From JACKBJ01 sp964549495 (GTDB taxonomy: Bacteria > Chloroflexota > Anaerolineae > Epilineales > Epilineaceae): DNA of 37,289 nt. The position numbers and the translations under genes are program-made. How positions within the stretch are numbered: position 1 is the first letter of the stretch; each line of letters starts with the position of its first letter. Location of the stretch: the NCBI GenBank assembly GCA_964549495.1, contig CAZJWJ010000052.1, positions 1-37,289 on the forward strand, given 5' to 3'. Below, in pieces: positions 1 to 8,445 of the stretch. The notes under the pieces are model-generated. The model saw only the letters and a list, made by a program, of their open reading frames with translations, was not told where the DNA came from and did no database searches.

Positions 1-425
1 CGGCCGCCGGGGATGGTGAAGCCGGTGATGGTCACACCGACCCCGCGGCGGATGTGCACGACCGGCCCCGTGCCCCGACCGTCGAGCACCGTGGCGCTCG
101 GATCCACGCCTTGCAGGTCGACGGAGGTCGCGATATCCAGGGTACCGGTGTAGACACCGTTGCCGACGAAGATGGCGTCACCGGTTTGGGCCGCGTCGAT
201 GGCCGGCTGGATGGCCCGGTGGTCGCAACCCTCGGCGCAGACCGTGATCGCCGCGTCCGGTGCCGCCATGCCGGCCGGCCGGGCCGTTCGAAGCGTCGAG
301 AGCATGGGTCCGGTCCACGACGATGCCGCGAGCTCGGCGGCATCGCTGCGCCCCGGCTCCCCGAGGCTCACGAAGACCGACAAGGGCAACAGGAGCAGGC
401 AAAGGAACTGAGCAGCTCGGCGCAT
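1..425 (-). CDS. Secreted right-handed beta-helix protein, N-terminal part (runs off window)
   Basis: The reading frame opens at the ATG at 425 and runs leftward without a stop to base 1, giving about 141 residues of an incomplete protein. A perfect AGGAGG (432-437) sits 6 nt before the ATG and fixes the start. The protein begins with a signal peptide (MRRAAQ followed by a Leu-rich core, cleavage probably near residue 25-30). After a short linker it reads ITVCAEGCDHRAIQPAIDA, GDAIFVGNGVYTGTLDI, VDLQGVDPSATVLDGRG and VVHIRRGVGVTITGF. This is the classic entry into a NosD/pectate-lyase-like parallel beta-helix: an 'AIDAAxxGDxIxVxxGxYxG' cap followed by coils. Such proteins are exported and are often polysaccharide- or surface-associated. 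No catalytic residues are visible in the part present. It is divergent from the VWA gene at 806. The fold is confident; the function is unknown. Confidence 0.8.
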   Translation of the reverse strand, partial: MRRAAQFLCLLLLPLSVFVSLGEPGRSDAAELAASSWTGPMLSTLRTARPAGMAAPDAAITVCAEGCDHRAIQPAIDAAQTGDAIFVGNGVYTGTLDIATSVDLQGVDPSATVLDGRGTGPVVHIRRGVGVTITGFTIPGG

Positions 426-805
426 CGATGGCCTCCTGGAGGGCATGGTGTATCGGTCGGTCAAGGCGGGACGACCCGAACTGGGTCCGACGGGCCGAAA
501 GCGCCCAGCATCGAGGGCATTAGAGTACGACGACGCCTGGTGGGCTGCAAGCCGGCTGCCACTCGAATCGCCCCGGCTGACCCGGCTCTGACGCCTTGCT
601 GACAGATCGCTGACGGGGCCGAAACGGTGGGCCAATTTCGCCTCGATCGAGTGTTATCATGATTCAGGCTTCGATGTCGGAGACTCGCGAGCATGCTCGC
701 TCGGTCGTCGGCATCGCAACAGACGCGACACGAGTTGCGAGTCTGAGTCCACAGTCGCCATCCCGACTTCCCTTCGATCTTCATTTATCCACGGAGGAGT
801 TCAAC
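426..805. other. Divergent intergenic region between beta-helix and VWA genes
   Basis: This stretch of 380 bases separates two divergently transcribed secreted-protein genes. I find no convincing coding sequence on either strand. It holds the ribosome-binding site of the leftward gene (432-437), an extended -10 for the rightward gene (652-660) and the GGAGG (793-797) before the GTG at 806. A TCTAAT on the minus strand (rc of 519-524) could be the leftward -10 but lacks a good -35. Confidence 0.5.
652..660 (+). promoter_or_regulatory. Extended -10 promoter element upstream of VWA gene
   Basis: TGTTATCAT is a TGn extended -10 followed by TATCAT (5 of 6 matches to TATAAT) in an otherwise G+C-rich stretch. 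No good -35 lies 17 nt upstream, as is usual for extended -10 promoters. It predicts transcription starting near 667 and a leader of about 140 nt before the GTG at 806. It also argues against the ATG at 659 as the start codon. Confidence 0.45.
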
Positions 806-2326
806 GTGATCAAGCGCCGCTTCAGCCTTGCGGCCCTGATGGCCGCACCGATCTTGGCCTTCGCTGGCGCGCTGTCCTTGCTGGCGCTTCCAGCCGTCCA
901 AGCACAGCAGCAAGGCACCGCCACGCCTAGCCGATGCATGACGGGTCTGCACAAGTCCGTCGATCCCGGTTCCGTCCAGAGCGGCGACACGGCACGGGTC
1001 ACCATGATCATGACCCACACCTGCCCCGCCGAGCGCAAGCCTGTCGATCTGGTCTTCCTGGTCGATGTCTCGACCTCGATGACCCGTGGCCAGCCGGGTC
1101 GCGGTGACGATGGCGGCGGCGAGGATCCCGGGGATCCGGGCATCAAGACGCCCGCGCCGCCCGCTCCCGATCCGCCGAAGCCCGACCCCTTCGCCGGGCA
1201 ACTCTCGATGGCATGGGATCATCTCGTCGGCATCGCGCCCGACCAGGACGAGCCGCCCCCATCGCCCGGGGATCCTGGTAACGATCCAGGCATCACGAAC
1301 CCGCGACGTCCGGGCAGCGAACCGCCCGGCTGCGAGACAAACGATGCGGCCGGCGGCCCCGGCGTCATCCCGCCCATCGGGATCCTGACCCCGACACCGC
1401 CCGGTCCACAGCCGCCGCCCGGCATCGGCGATCCGCCTCCGGGTGGCCCGGGCATCGGCGATCCGACGCCCGACCCCGGTGCCGGCGATCCTCGCAATCC
1501 GGGCAACACCGAGGTCGGGGGCAGCGAAGACCTCATTCGCGAGGCCCAGCGTTGGCTGCGTCGATTCGTGGACGAACCCGAGATCCAGGCCGACATGGCC
1601 TCCGGCAAGCTGCGTCTGGGCCTGGTGGCCTTCAATACGCGCGGCCGACGCCTGCTGAGCCTCACCGACGACAGCCGGCGCGCGGTCTCCCGACTGGGTC
1701 TCTTGCGAGGGACCGACAAGACCCGCATCGATATCGGCCTGCGCGCGGCCGAGAGCGCCTTCCGTGAACAGGCGCGCGGCGGCCTGATCGTCCGCGACGA
1801 TGACCGCGTGAAGGTCATCGCGCTGATCTCGGACGGCCAGTTCTGCTCGCGCGATGTCTCGCGGGCCCGCGTCGACCGCGAGATCAAGGTCGTGGCCATC
1901 GCGGCCGGCCGCGGTGCCGACCAGCGCAAGCTGCGCGAGGTGTCGACCGAGAAGCAGAACATGCTGATCCTGCGCGATCACGACATCAAGGCGCTGATCG
2001 GCCTCTACAGCGATCCGCGCAATCCGGACGCCATCCGCCAGTTCGATCCGGTCGACATGACCCAGCTGACGGTGCGCGATACGCTCAGCGACACGGTCGA
2101 GCTCGTCCCGGGCTCGGTCAATCCGGCACCCGATTCGATCAATGGACGCACGATCGAGTGGATCCTGCCGGATCCGAGTAGCCCGGTCACCTTCACCTTC
2201 GACGTACGACCGCTCCGGCCGGGTCTCCATCCGGTCAGCGAGTCCTCGCAGGCCGAGTGGAAGGACACGCTGGGCCGCGAGAACACGGCGGACTTCCCGG
2301 AGGTCGAGCTCGAGCTGGTTCCGTGA
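806..2326 (+). CDS. Secreted VWA-domain protein with a Pro/Gly-rich loop insertion
   Basis: The protein has 506 residues from a GTG start chosen for GGAGG at 793-797 and the signal peptide that follows at once (residues 1-33, ending AVQA). An earlier in-frame ATG at 659 overlaps the predicted -10 and would bury the signal peptide. A VWA domain starts at LVFLVDVSTSM with MIDAS D87, S89 and S91. The chain then breaks into about 148 residues rich in Pro, Gly and Asp (93-240, with PGIGDP repeats) before resuming at the first helix (EDLIREAQRWL). The distal MIDAS residues are T306 (DKTRID) and D343 (ISDGQ). A C-terminal DUF11-like beta-sandwich follows (VRDTLSDTVELVPGS to the end). VWA MIDAS domains bind a divalent cation and protein ligands, so adhesion or assembly at the cell surface is likely. 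It has no Thr/Pro-YLP tail, unlike its two paralogues at 4490 and 24278. A terminator hairpin lies 52 nt past the stop. Confidence 0.85.
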   Translation: MIKRRFSLAALMAAPILAFAGALSLLALPAVQAQQQGTATPSRCMTGLHKSVDPGSVQSGDTARVTMIMTHTCPAERKPVDLVFLVDVSTSMTRGQPGRGDDGGGEDPGDPGIKTPAPPAPDPPKPDPFAGQLSMAWDHLVGIAPDQDEPPPSPGDPGNDPGITNPRRPGSEPPGCETNDAAGGPGVIPPIGILTPTPPGPQPPPGIGDPPPGGPGIGDPTPDPGAGDPRNPGNTEVGGSEDLIREAQRWLRRFVDEPEIQADMASGKLRLGLVAFNTRGRRLLSLTDDSRRAVSRLGLLRGTDKTRIDIGLRAAESAFREQARGGLIVRDDDRVKVIALISDGQFCSRDVSRARVDREIKVVAIAAGRGADQRKLREVSTEKQNMLILRDHDIKALIGLYSDPRNPDAIRQFDPVDMTQLTVRDTLSDTVELVPGSVNPAPDSINGRTIEWILPDPSSPVTFTFDVRPLRPGLHPVSESSQAEWKDTLGRENTADFPEVELELVP

Positions 2327-2377
2327 GCGACGATCTTCGGCGAGCGATTCGGATTCGCGCCTCGGCCGAACCGAGTG

Positions 2378-2427
2378 CGGCCGGCATCGCGCAAACATGC
2401 AAGCGCGATGCCGGCCGGTTTCTTCCC
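2378..2427 (+). terminator. Hairpin terminator after the VWA gene
   Basis: A perfect 14-bp stem (2378-2391 pairing with 2404-2417, CGGCCGGCATCGCG and its complement) encloses a 12-nt loop and is followed by GTTTCTTCCC. This is a good rho-independent terminator for so G+C-rich a genome, 52 nt after the stop at 2326. It implies that the beta-helix gene at 2508 has its own promoter, or is reached only by read-through. Confidence 0.7.
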
Positions 2428-2507
2428 GCGCCTTTTTCCTCGGCGCGCCTGCCAGGCTGCCTCGGGCGCCGACGGAAGGCATCCCATCGGAGGCGAGAAC
2501 GACTTCC

Positions 2508-4250
2508 ATGTACCGAGCTGCGCTCCGAGCGCTTGCCGCACTCATCCTTTCCATCTTCGCCGTTCTGGCCTTGCCAAGGCATCATGCCGCCGCACAGTCT
2601 GTCGTTTATGTCAATAGCACCCAGGATTCCGAGGAAGGCGCCGCTCCCTGCCAGCCGGGCCAGCCCGGCTGCGGCTTGCGGCGCGCGATCCGGACGGCTC
2701 AGCTCAACCTGCAGGGTACGATCGTCCGGTCCTGCTTCGATCCCCAAGAGGTGCCCGGAGCACTTCCCTGTCCACCGGGAGCCACCCCGATACGCAAGAG
2801 CGACCCGGGCTACGATCCAGAACTCGATCGTTGGATCTTTCGCTTGACCAATCCCTTCCCGATCGAGATGAACGTCACGCAAACCTTCGTGGACCTGAGG
2901 CAGGGCCTGGACTGGTCGAGCCCCGCCGACAACAAGTTCATCGTCGATGCCACCGGTCTGGGCATGGATCATGCCTTCGCCCTGGAGAGCGACCGGAATA
3001 TCCTGGCCGGCTTCGAGTTGCGGGGCGACTTCCTCCGCGCCGCCATCCTCATCCGGACGGGCGTCACCTTCGACGACTCGAAGCTCAACCAGGTGGGCCC
3101 GGGCGTCATTTTCGCCAACATGCCCAGCGGTTCGGGTGTTCACATCGTCGGAGCCGGCACGAGCCAGAATCGGATCATCGGCAACTGGTGCGGAATCACG
3201 GGCGATGGCACCGAGATCAGCCCCTTGACGGACGACTGCATCTACATGGAGCAAGGGACCAGCAAGAACGTGATCGGCGATGCCTCGCCCGCCGGACGAA
3301 ACGTCTTCGCCGCCACCAGCGAGGGCTCCGGCGTGCGCATCGAGGACAGCGAGTTCGTCGGGCTGGACATCCAGACCCGCGACAACGTCATCGAGTACAA
3401 CTGGTTCGGCCTGGACGCCACCGGCGAGGCGACCGGCGGACTGGACTCGGGTCTGGTCATGGTCTGGTCGCCCTACAACAAGGTCAGCCACAATGTGATC
3501 AGCAACAGCCGCAATGCCGGCATCGCGGCCTTCAACGTGCTCTCCGGCACCTTGGTCACCGACAACATCATCGGCGGCGACCCGACCGGCCAGTCCTGCC
3601 GCGGCAACCGCGGTGACGGCGTCTTCATGATCAGCGGGCCCAGCAACTCGCGCATCGAAGGCAACCGCGTGCTCTGCAACCAAGGCAATGGCATCACCTT
3701 GCAGGGGCCCAACACGCGCGACAACCTGCTGAGCGAGAACCAGATCACGGCCGTCGGGGGCAAGCCGATCAGCCTGCTGTCCAGTGCCAACCGAAGCGTG
3801 CGACCGCCCACGATCGAACGCGTCAGCGAGACCGAGGTCTCCGGCAGCGCCTGTGCCGGCTGCACGGTGGAGCTCTTCAGCGACAACGACAAGCAGGCCC
3901 AGTACTTCGAGGGTCGAGTGGTAGCCGACGATACCGGCCGCTTCGTCTTCCTTCCCCCGGAGGGCTTCCAGGGTCGCTACGTGAGCGCGACCAGCACGCG
4001 GGACGGCAACACCTCCGAGCTGGCCGCCGCCCAGCTGGTACCCAATGGCACCGGGCGCCGCACACCGACGCCGACCCAGGGCCCGCCGACCTGGACGCCG
4101 GCCGTATCCGACACGCCCGGCCCGTCGCCGACGCCATTGCCGACCGAGCGGCCCGAGCTGCCGCACAAGACCTACCTCCCGCAGCTGCTGCGGGGCTTCG
4201 ATCCGGCGGCCGGCCAGCTGCTCTCCCTCCGGCGCGACCTGTTCGACTGA
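2508..4250 (+). CDS. Secreted CSLREA-type beta-helix protein with Thr/Pro-YLP tail
   Basis: The protein has 580 residues. The ATG at 2508 is chosen because it opens a clear signal peptide (residues 1-30, ending AAAQ). A GGAGG lies 14 nt upstream, which is rather far. The mature N-terminus reads VVYVNSTQDSEEG...GCGLRRAIRTAQ, the CSLREA-type leader seen in front of secreted parallel beta-helix proteins. The middle is a run of beta-helix coils (for example GVHIVGAGTSQNRIIGNWCG, TRDNVIEYNWFGLDATGE, NSRIEGNRVLC). A carbohydrate-binding or lyase role is possible, but no catalytic set is recognised. Near residue 445 a small Ig-like module (SGSACAGCTVELFSDND) begins. The C-terminus is a Thr/Pro-rich linker followed by KTYLPQLLRG and 21 more residues. 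That motif recurs in five other proteins in this window. Confidence 0.85.
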   Translation: MYRAALRALAALILSIFAVLALPRHHAAAQSVVYVNSTQDSEEGAAPCQPGQPGCGLRRAIRTAQLNLQGTIVRSCFDPQEVPGALPCPPGATPIRKSDPGYDPELDRWIFRLTNPFPIEMNVTQTFVDLRQGLDWSSPADNKFIVDATGLGMDHAFALESDRNILAGFELRGDFLRAAILIRTGVTFDDSKLNQVGPGVIFANMPSGSGVHIVGAGTSQNRIIGNWCGITGDGTEISPLTDDCIYMEQGTSKNVIGDASPAGRNVFAATSEGSGVRIEDSEFVGLDIQTRDNVIEYNWFGLDATGEATGGLDSGLVMVWSPYNKVSHNVISNSRNAGIAAFNVLSGTLVTDNIIGGDPTGQSCRGNRGDGVFMISGPSNSRIEGNRVLCNQGNGITLQGPNTRDNLLSENQITAVGGKPISLLSSANRSVRPPTIERVSETEVSGSACAGCTVELFSDNDKQAQYFEGRVVADDTGRFVFLPPEGFQGRYVSATSTRDGNTSELAAAQLVPNGTGRRTPTPTQGPPTWTPAVSDTPGPSPTPLPTERPELPHKTYLPQLLRGFDPAAGQLLSLRRDLFD

Positions 4251-4344
4251 TCGACCTGGGTCGCACGCGAGACGCGACGGCGAGGGCTTCGCGCTCCGGT
4301 CCGCCGCACCCGATCGAGCATCACGAGCCCTCGAAAGCGCAATG

Positions 4345-4396
4345 CACGCCCGCCGCCCCGAGTCCGGCGCGTTGGACTCGGGGCGGCGGGCGTGCT
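4345..4396. terminator. Perfect 22-bp inverted repeat, probable bidirectional terminator
   Basis: Bases 4345-4366 are the exact reverse complement of 4375-4396, with an 8-nt loop (GGCGCGTT). The stem is almost all G+C. It lies 94 nt after the beta-helix stop and 93 nt before the next gene. No T-run follows (TATCTCCTG), so it is either a T-less terminator typical of very G+C-rich genomes or an mRNA-stabilising structure. It is the longest perfect hairpin I found in the window. Confidence 0.6.
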
Positions 4397-4489
4397 ATCT
4401 CCTGAAGGCGCCGCCAGACGCCGCGGCCGGGCCCGAGCCGCCCAGGAGGGTCCACCGACGGCTGCAACGCTACGCAGGCAGGAGTCGCA

Positions 4490-6409
4490 ATGCCCAGGCC
4501 CCAACGCAACCTACAGACCGCCCTGTTGATCACTGCCATCCTGGCGATCTCGGCCCTGCTGCCGCTGACCAGGCTCTCGCCCGAGCCGCCGGTCCGCGCC
4601 CAGGGGGCGACCGGGCAGCCGCCGAGCGCTTGCGGCATCGTGATCAGCCAGACCGAAGCCCCAGCCACCGGTCGCTGCCGGGAAGCCGCGGTGACCGTGA
4701 CCATGCAGGTGACCCAGCCGGAGGCTCTGCCGCTGCACGTGGTCTTCGTGGTGGCGCGGCACCTGCTGATGTACGACCATCTCGATGAGGCCAAGCGCGC
4801 CGCCCGCGAGGCGGTCGATGCCCTGGACTTCGAGCAGGGCGCGAAGGTCGGCCTGGTCAGCCTGAGCGTCCAATCGCGCACCGAGCTCGAGATGAGCGAT
4901 CGCAAGAGCGACGTCATCTCCGCCATCAACCGCATCCGCCTCGACCAGGTGCGGCCGGAGGCCCGCTACTACGATTGGTTGTCGGATGCCGAGGACCTGC
5001 TGGCCGAGGCGCGGCAGCAGGCGCGATCGCCGCGTGAGGTGATCGTCTTGATCTCGACGGGCTGCCCGCTCGGCTTCGACAACTTCTGTCAGCGCCAGCA
5101 AGCCAGCTCCAGCCGCGTCCAGGGCAAGGGCATCACCGTGATGGGGCTCTGCAAGCCCGATGCGAGCGTGCCGCCGCCCGCCCTTCCGCAGGATCACTGC
5201 AACGCCATTCGAAGCCTCTCGTCGAGCGGATCGTATTTCGAGCTGCGGCAGTCGTCACGGGCCGCGGCAGCGCTGGAGGAGTTGGACAGGGAAGGCAGGG
5301 CCGTGCAACCGGAGCAGCTGATCTTGACCGAGCTCCTGCCGCAGGGCCTGCGTTATGTCGAGGGCTCCGGCCGGCCCGAGCCACGGGTCAACGCCGAGCG
5401 CCTGCGCTTCGAGTGGGATGGCCTGACCGACGGCAGCATCGTGACCGCCAGCTACCGGCTGGCGGCGGTGCAAGCCGGGTCCGTCACGCTTCATCCGGAG
5501 GGATCCGTAGCCGAGCTGATCGACAGCCTCGGCCGGCAATCGGTCCCGCTCCCGCTGGAGGAACGCGAGATCGAGCTCCTGCCCTGCACCACGCCCACTC
5601 CGAGCCGCGAGCCCAGCCCGACGGCCAGCCCGAGCCCGGCATCCACGGCCACCCCCAGCCGCGAGCCCAGCCCGCGGCCGAGCCCGACCGGTCCGTCGAC
5701 GCGCGAGCCCAGTCCGACGGCCCAGCCCAGCGCGGAGCCGGCCTCGATCTTCCTGCCGCTGGCCGCCAAGCGACTCTGCAAGCCGGGCCGCCTGCCGGCC
5801 GATCTGGTGCTGGCCATCGACACCAGCTCGAGCATGTCCGAGCCGATGGGTGCCGCCACGCGCCTGGACGCCGCCCGCCAAGCCGCCCTGCGCTTCGTGG
5901 AGCTGGCGCGCTTGGACGGCGGAGGCGATCGACTGGCGCTTCTGGCCTTCCATCGCCAAGCCGAGATCACGGCCATGGACGACGATCGGGCCCGGATCCG
6001 CGCGCGGCTGGCCGGCCTGACGACCGCCGAGGGCACGCGCATCGATCGGGCGCTGGCATTGGCCACCTCCACCTTGCTCGCCGAGCCCCGCGATGCGGCT
6101 CGCAAGGCGGTCATCATCCTCCTGACCGACGGCCAGCCCGAGGGCGGCAGCGAAGCGGACAGCCTCCGGGCTGCCAGGCTGGCGCGCGAGGCCGGGATCA
6201 CCGTCTACGCCGTCGCCTTCGCGGGACAGGCCGACAGCGGCTTTCTGCGCCAACTGGCCAGCAGCCCGGAGACCTACCTGGAGGCGCCCGACGGCGCCGC
6301 CCTGGAGGCGGTCTACGAGCGCATCGCCGAGCAGCTGCCCTGTCCGGGCGGAATCCAATGGCCCGCCCCCTCGACGGCCCTCGAGCCCCCGGCCCGCGCG
6401 CGATGGTGA
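4490..6409 (+). CDS. Secreted double-VWA protein with one MIDAS-dead domain
   Basis: The protein has 639 residues. The ATG is set by GGAG at 4481-4484, 5 nt upstream, and by a signal peptide ending near residue 38 (VRAQG). Domain 1 (about 82-265) has the VWA fold pattern (HVVFVVARHLLMYDHLDEAKRAAREAV ... VIVLIST). However, the MIDAS Asp and two Ser are Ala, His and Leu (A89, H91, L93), and the later Asp is Thr (ISTG). It therefore cannot bind metal in the usual way. A DUF11-like beta-sandwich follows (about 275-365, LTELLPQGLRYVEGS). Next come a Thr/Ser/Pro linker with three REPSP repeats (366-418), the IFLPLAAKR motif, and a second VWA (about 437-620) with an intact MIDAS: DTSSS 444-448, T516 and D547 (LTDG). 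The order matches the C-terminal half of the 1132-residue protein at 20880-24278. A surface adhesion role is likely; the ligand is unknown. Confidence 0.85.
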   Translation: MPRPQRNLQTALLITAILAISALLPLTRLSPEPPVRAQGATGQPPSACGIVISQTEAPATGRCREAAVTVTMQVTQPEALPLHVVFVVARHLLMYDHLDEAKRAAREAVDALDFEQGAKVGLVSLSVQSRTELEMSDRKSDVISAINRIRLDQVRPEARYYDWLSDAEDLLAEARQQARSPREVIVLISTGCPLGFDNFCQRQQASSSRVQGKGITVMGLCKPDASVPPPALPQDHCNAIRSLSSSGSYFELRQSSRAAAALEELDREGRAVQPEQLILTELLPQGLRYVEGSGRPEPRVNAERLRFEWDGLTDGSIVTASYRLAAVQAGSVTLHPEGSVAELIDSLGRQSVPLPLEEREIELLPCTTPTPSREPSPTASPSPASTATPSREPSPRPSPTGPSTREPSPTAQPSAEPASIFLPLAAKRLCKPGRLPADLVLAIDTSSSMSEPMGAATRLDAARQAALRFVELARLDGGGDRLALLAFHRQAEITAMDDDRARIRARLAGLTTAEGTRIDRALALATSTLLAEPRDAARKAVIILLTDGQPEGGSEADSLRAARLAREAGITVYAVAFAGQADSGFLRQLASSPETYLEAPDGAALEAVYERIAEQLPCPGGIQWPAPSTALEPPARARW

Positions 6410-7038
6410 GCTCGAGCGGAGGTGGGTCGAAGCCAGGCCCGCCAGACCGAGACGGGGAGGAGGACGGAACAAACCACCCCGGCTCCGGCTCGAGTCGCTC
6501 CGACTCGGGCGGCGGGCCGACGGAAATCAGCGATGCACGAGGTTCTGGCGGTCGGAGGCGCGAACGGGAGATCGATCTTCGGGCGGCGAGCAGCGAGTCG
6601 GAGTTGCAGCGGCGCCGTGCCTTCACACCGCCCGGTGGGCCGCCACGCCTCGATCGCCCGAATCCGGCCATCTACGAAGCCATGGGCGAGGACGGCATCT
6701 TCGCCATGTTGGCCGAGTTCTACGCCGAGCTCGAGCGCTCGGAGCTGCGGCCGATGTTTCCGGCCGACATGCTGGCGGCCTCTCGAAGATCGGCCGCCTT
6801 CTTCGTCGGCCTGCTCGGCGGACCGCCGATCTACCAAGCGCGCCATGGGCCGCCGATGATGCGCGCCCGGCATCTGCCCTTTCCGATCGATCGGCGCGCG
6901 AGGGAGATCTGGCTCGACTGCTTCGAGACGGTGCTGGAGACGGCGCCGCAGCGACATGGCTTTCCCACGGAGCACCTGCAGGGCTTTCGCGAGTTCTTGC
7001 GCGGCTTCTCCGCCTGGATGGTCAACACCGAGGGCTGA
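6403..7038 (+). CDS. Truncated haemoglobin, group II-like, with long disordered N-terminus
   Basis: The protein has 211 residues from the ATG at 6403, which overlaps the TGA of the VWA gene by 7 nt, so coupled translation is possible. I see no ribosome-binding site, and a TTG at 6604 is a weak alternative. Residues 1-85 are Ser/Gly/Arg-rich and look disordered. The globin covers about 88-208 and aligns with Mycobacterium GlbO-type trHbII: Tyr B10 in EFYAEL (Y107), Phe at CD1 in PMFPAD (F119), GGPPIYQARHG, proximal His in RARHLPF (H157), and Trp G8 in REIWL (W170). Group II truncated globins bind O2 and NO and protect respiration or detoxify NO in the cytoplasm. The full family is only about 125-135 residues, so either the N-terminal extension is real or the true start lies inside. 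The link with the secreted VWA protein upstream looks positional only. Confidence 0.82.
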   Translation: MVSSSGGGSKPGPPDRDGEEDGTNHPGSGSSRSDSGGGPTEISDARGSGGRRREREIDLRAASSESELQRRRAFTPPGGPPRLDRPNPAIYEAMGEDGIFAMLAEFYAELERSELRPMFPADMLAASRRSAAFFVGLLGGPPIYQARHGPPMMRARHLPFPIDRRAREIWLDCFETVLETAPQRHGFPTEHLQGFREFLRGFSAWMVNTEG

Positions 7039-7069
7039 GCCGCCCGTCGGCGCGCGGTGAGTCGGCAAA

Positions 7070-7078
7070 TGCTATCAT
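7070..7078 (+). promoter_or_regulatory. Extended -10 promoter for gcdH
   Basis: TGCTATCAT is a TGn extended -10 with TATCAT. It gives a predicted start of transcription near 7085 and a leader of about 80 nt before the ATG at 7167. It overlaps an upstream in-frame ATG at 7077, which argues that 7167 is the real start codon. Confidence 0.45.
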
Positions 7079-7166
7079 GGTGCCGCTGGCGAGGCGGGCA
7101 AGGAGCAGGCCCGATCACCTCCGTGACGATCCGAAAGCCGCACGATCCACTTCTCTGGAGCCAACG

Positions 7167-8390
<1,224 letters not shown>

Positions 8391-8445
8391 TCGGCCGCGG
8401 ATCGGCGCCGGCCGCCGACGCGGCCCGCGCCCGGAGCGAAGCCCC

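Noticed and set aside
785..2554. Long minus-strand open frame (589 codons) across the VWA gene
   Set aside because: It is antisense to a clear signal-peptide VWA gene; its translation is Arg/Ala-rich with no domain. High G+C content makes such long antisense frames common.
8404..8431. Near-perfect hairpin between gcdH and hisS
   Set aside because: The stem has a C/C mismatch, no T-run, and consists of short GGC/GCC runs expected by chance; it is too weak to call a terminator or a histidine-responsive leader.
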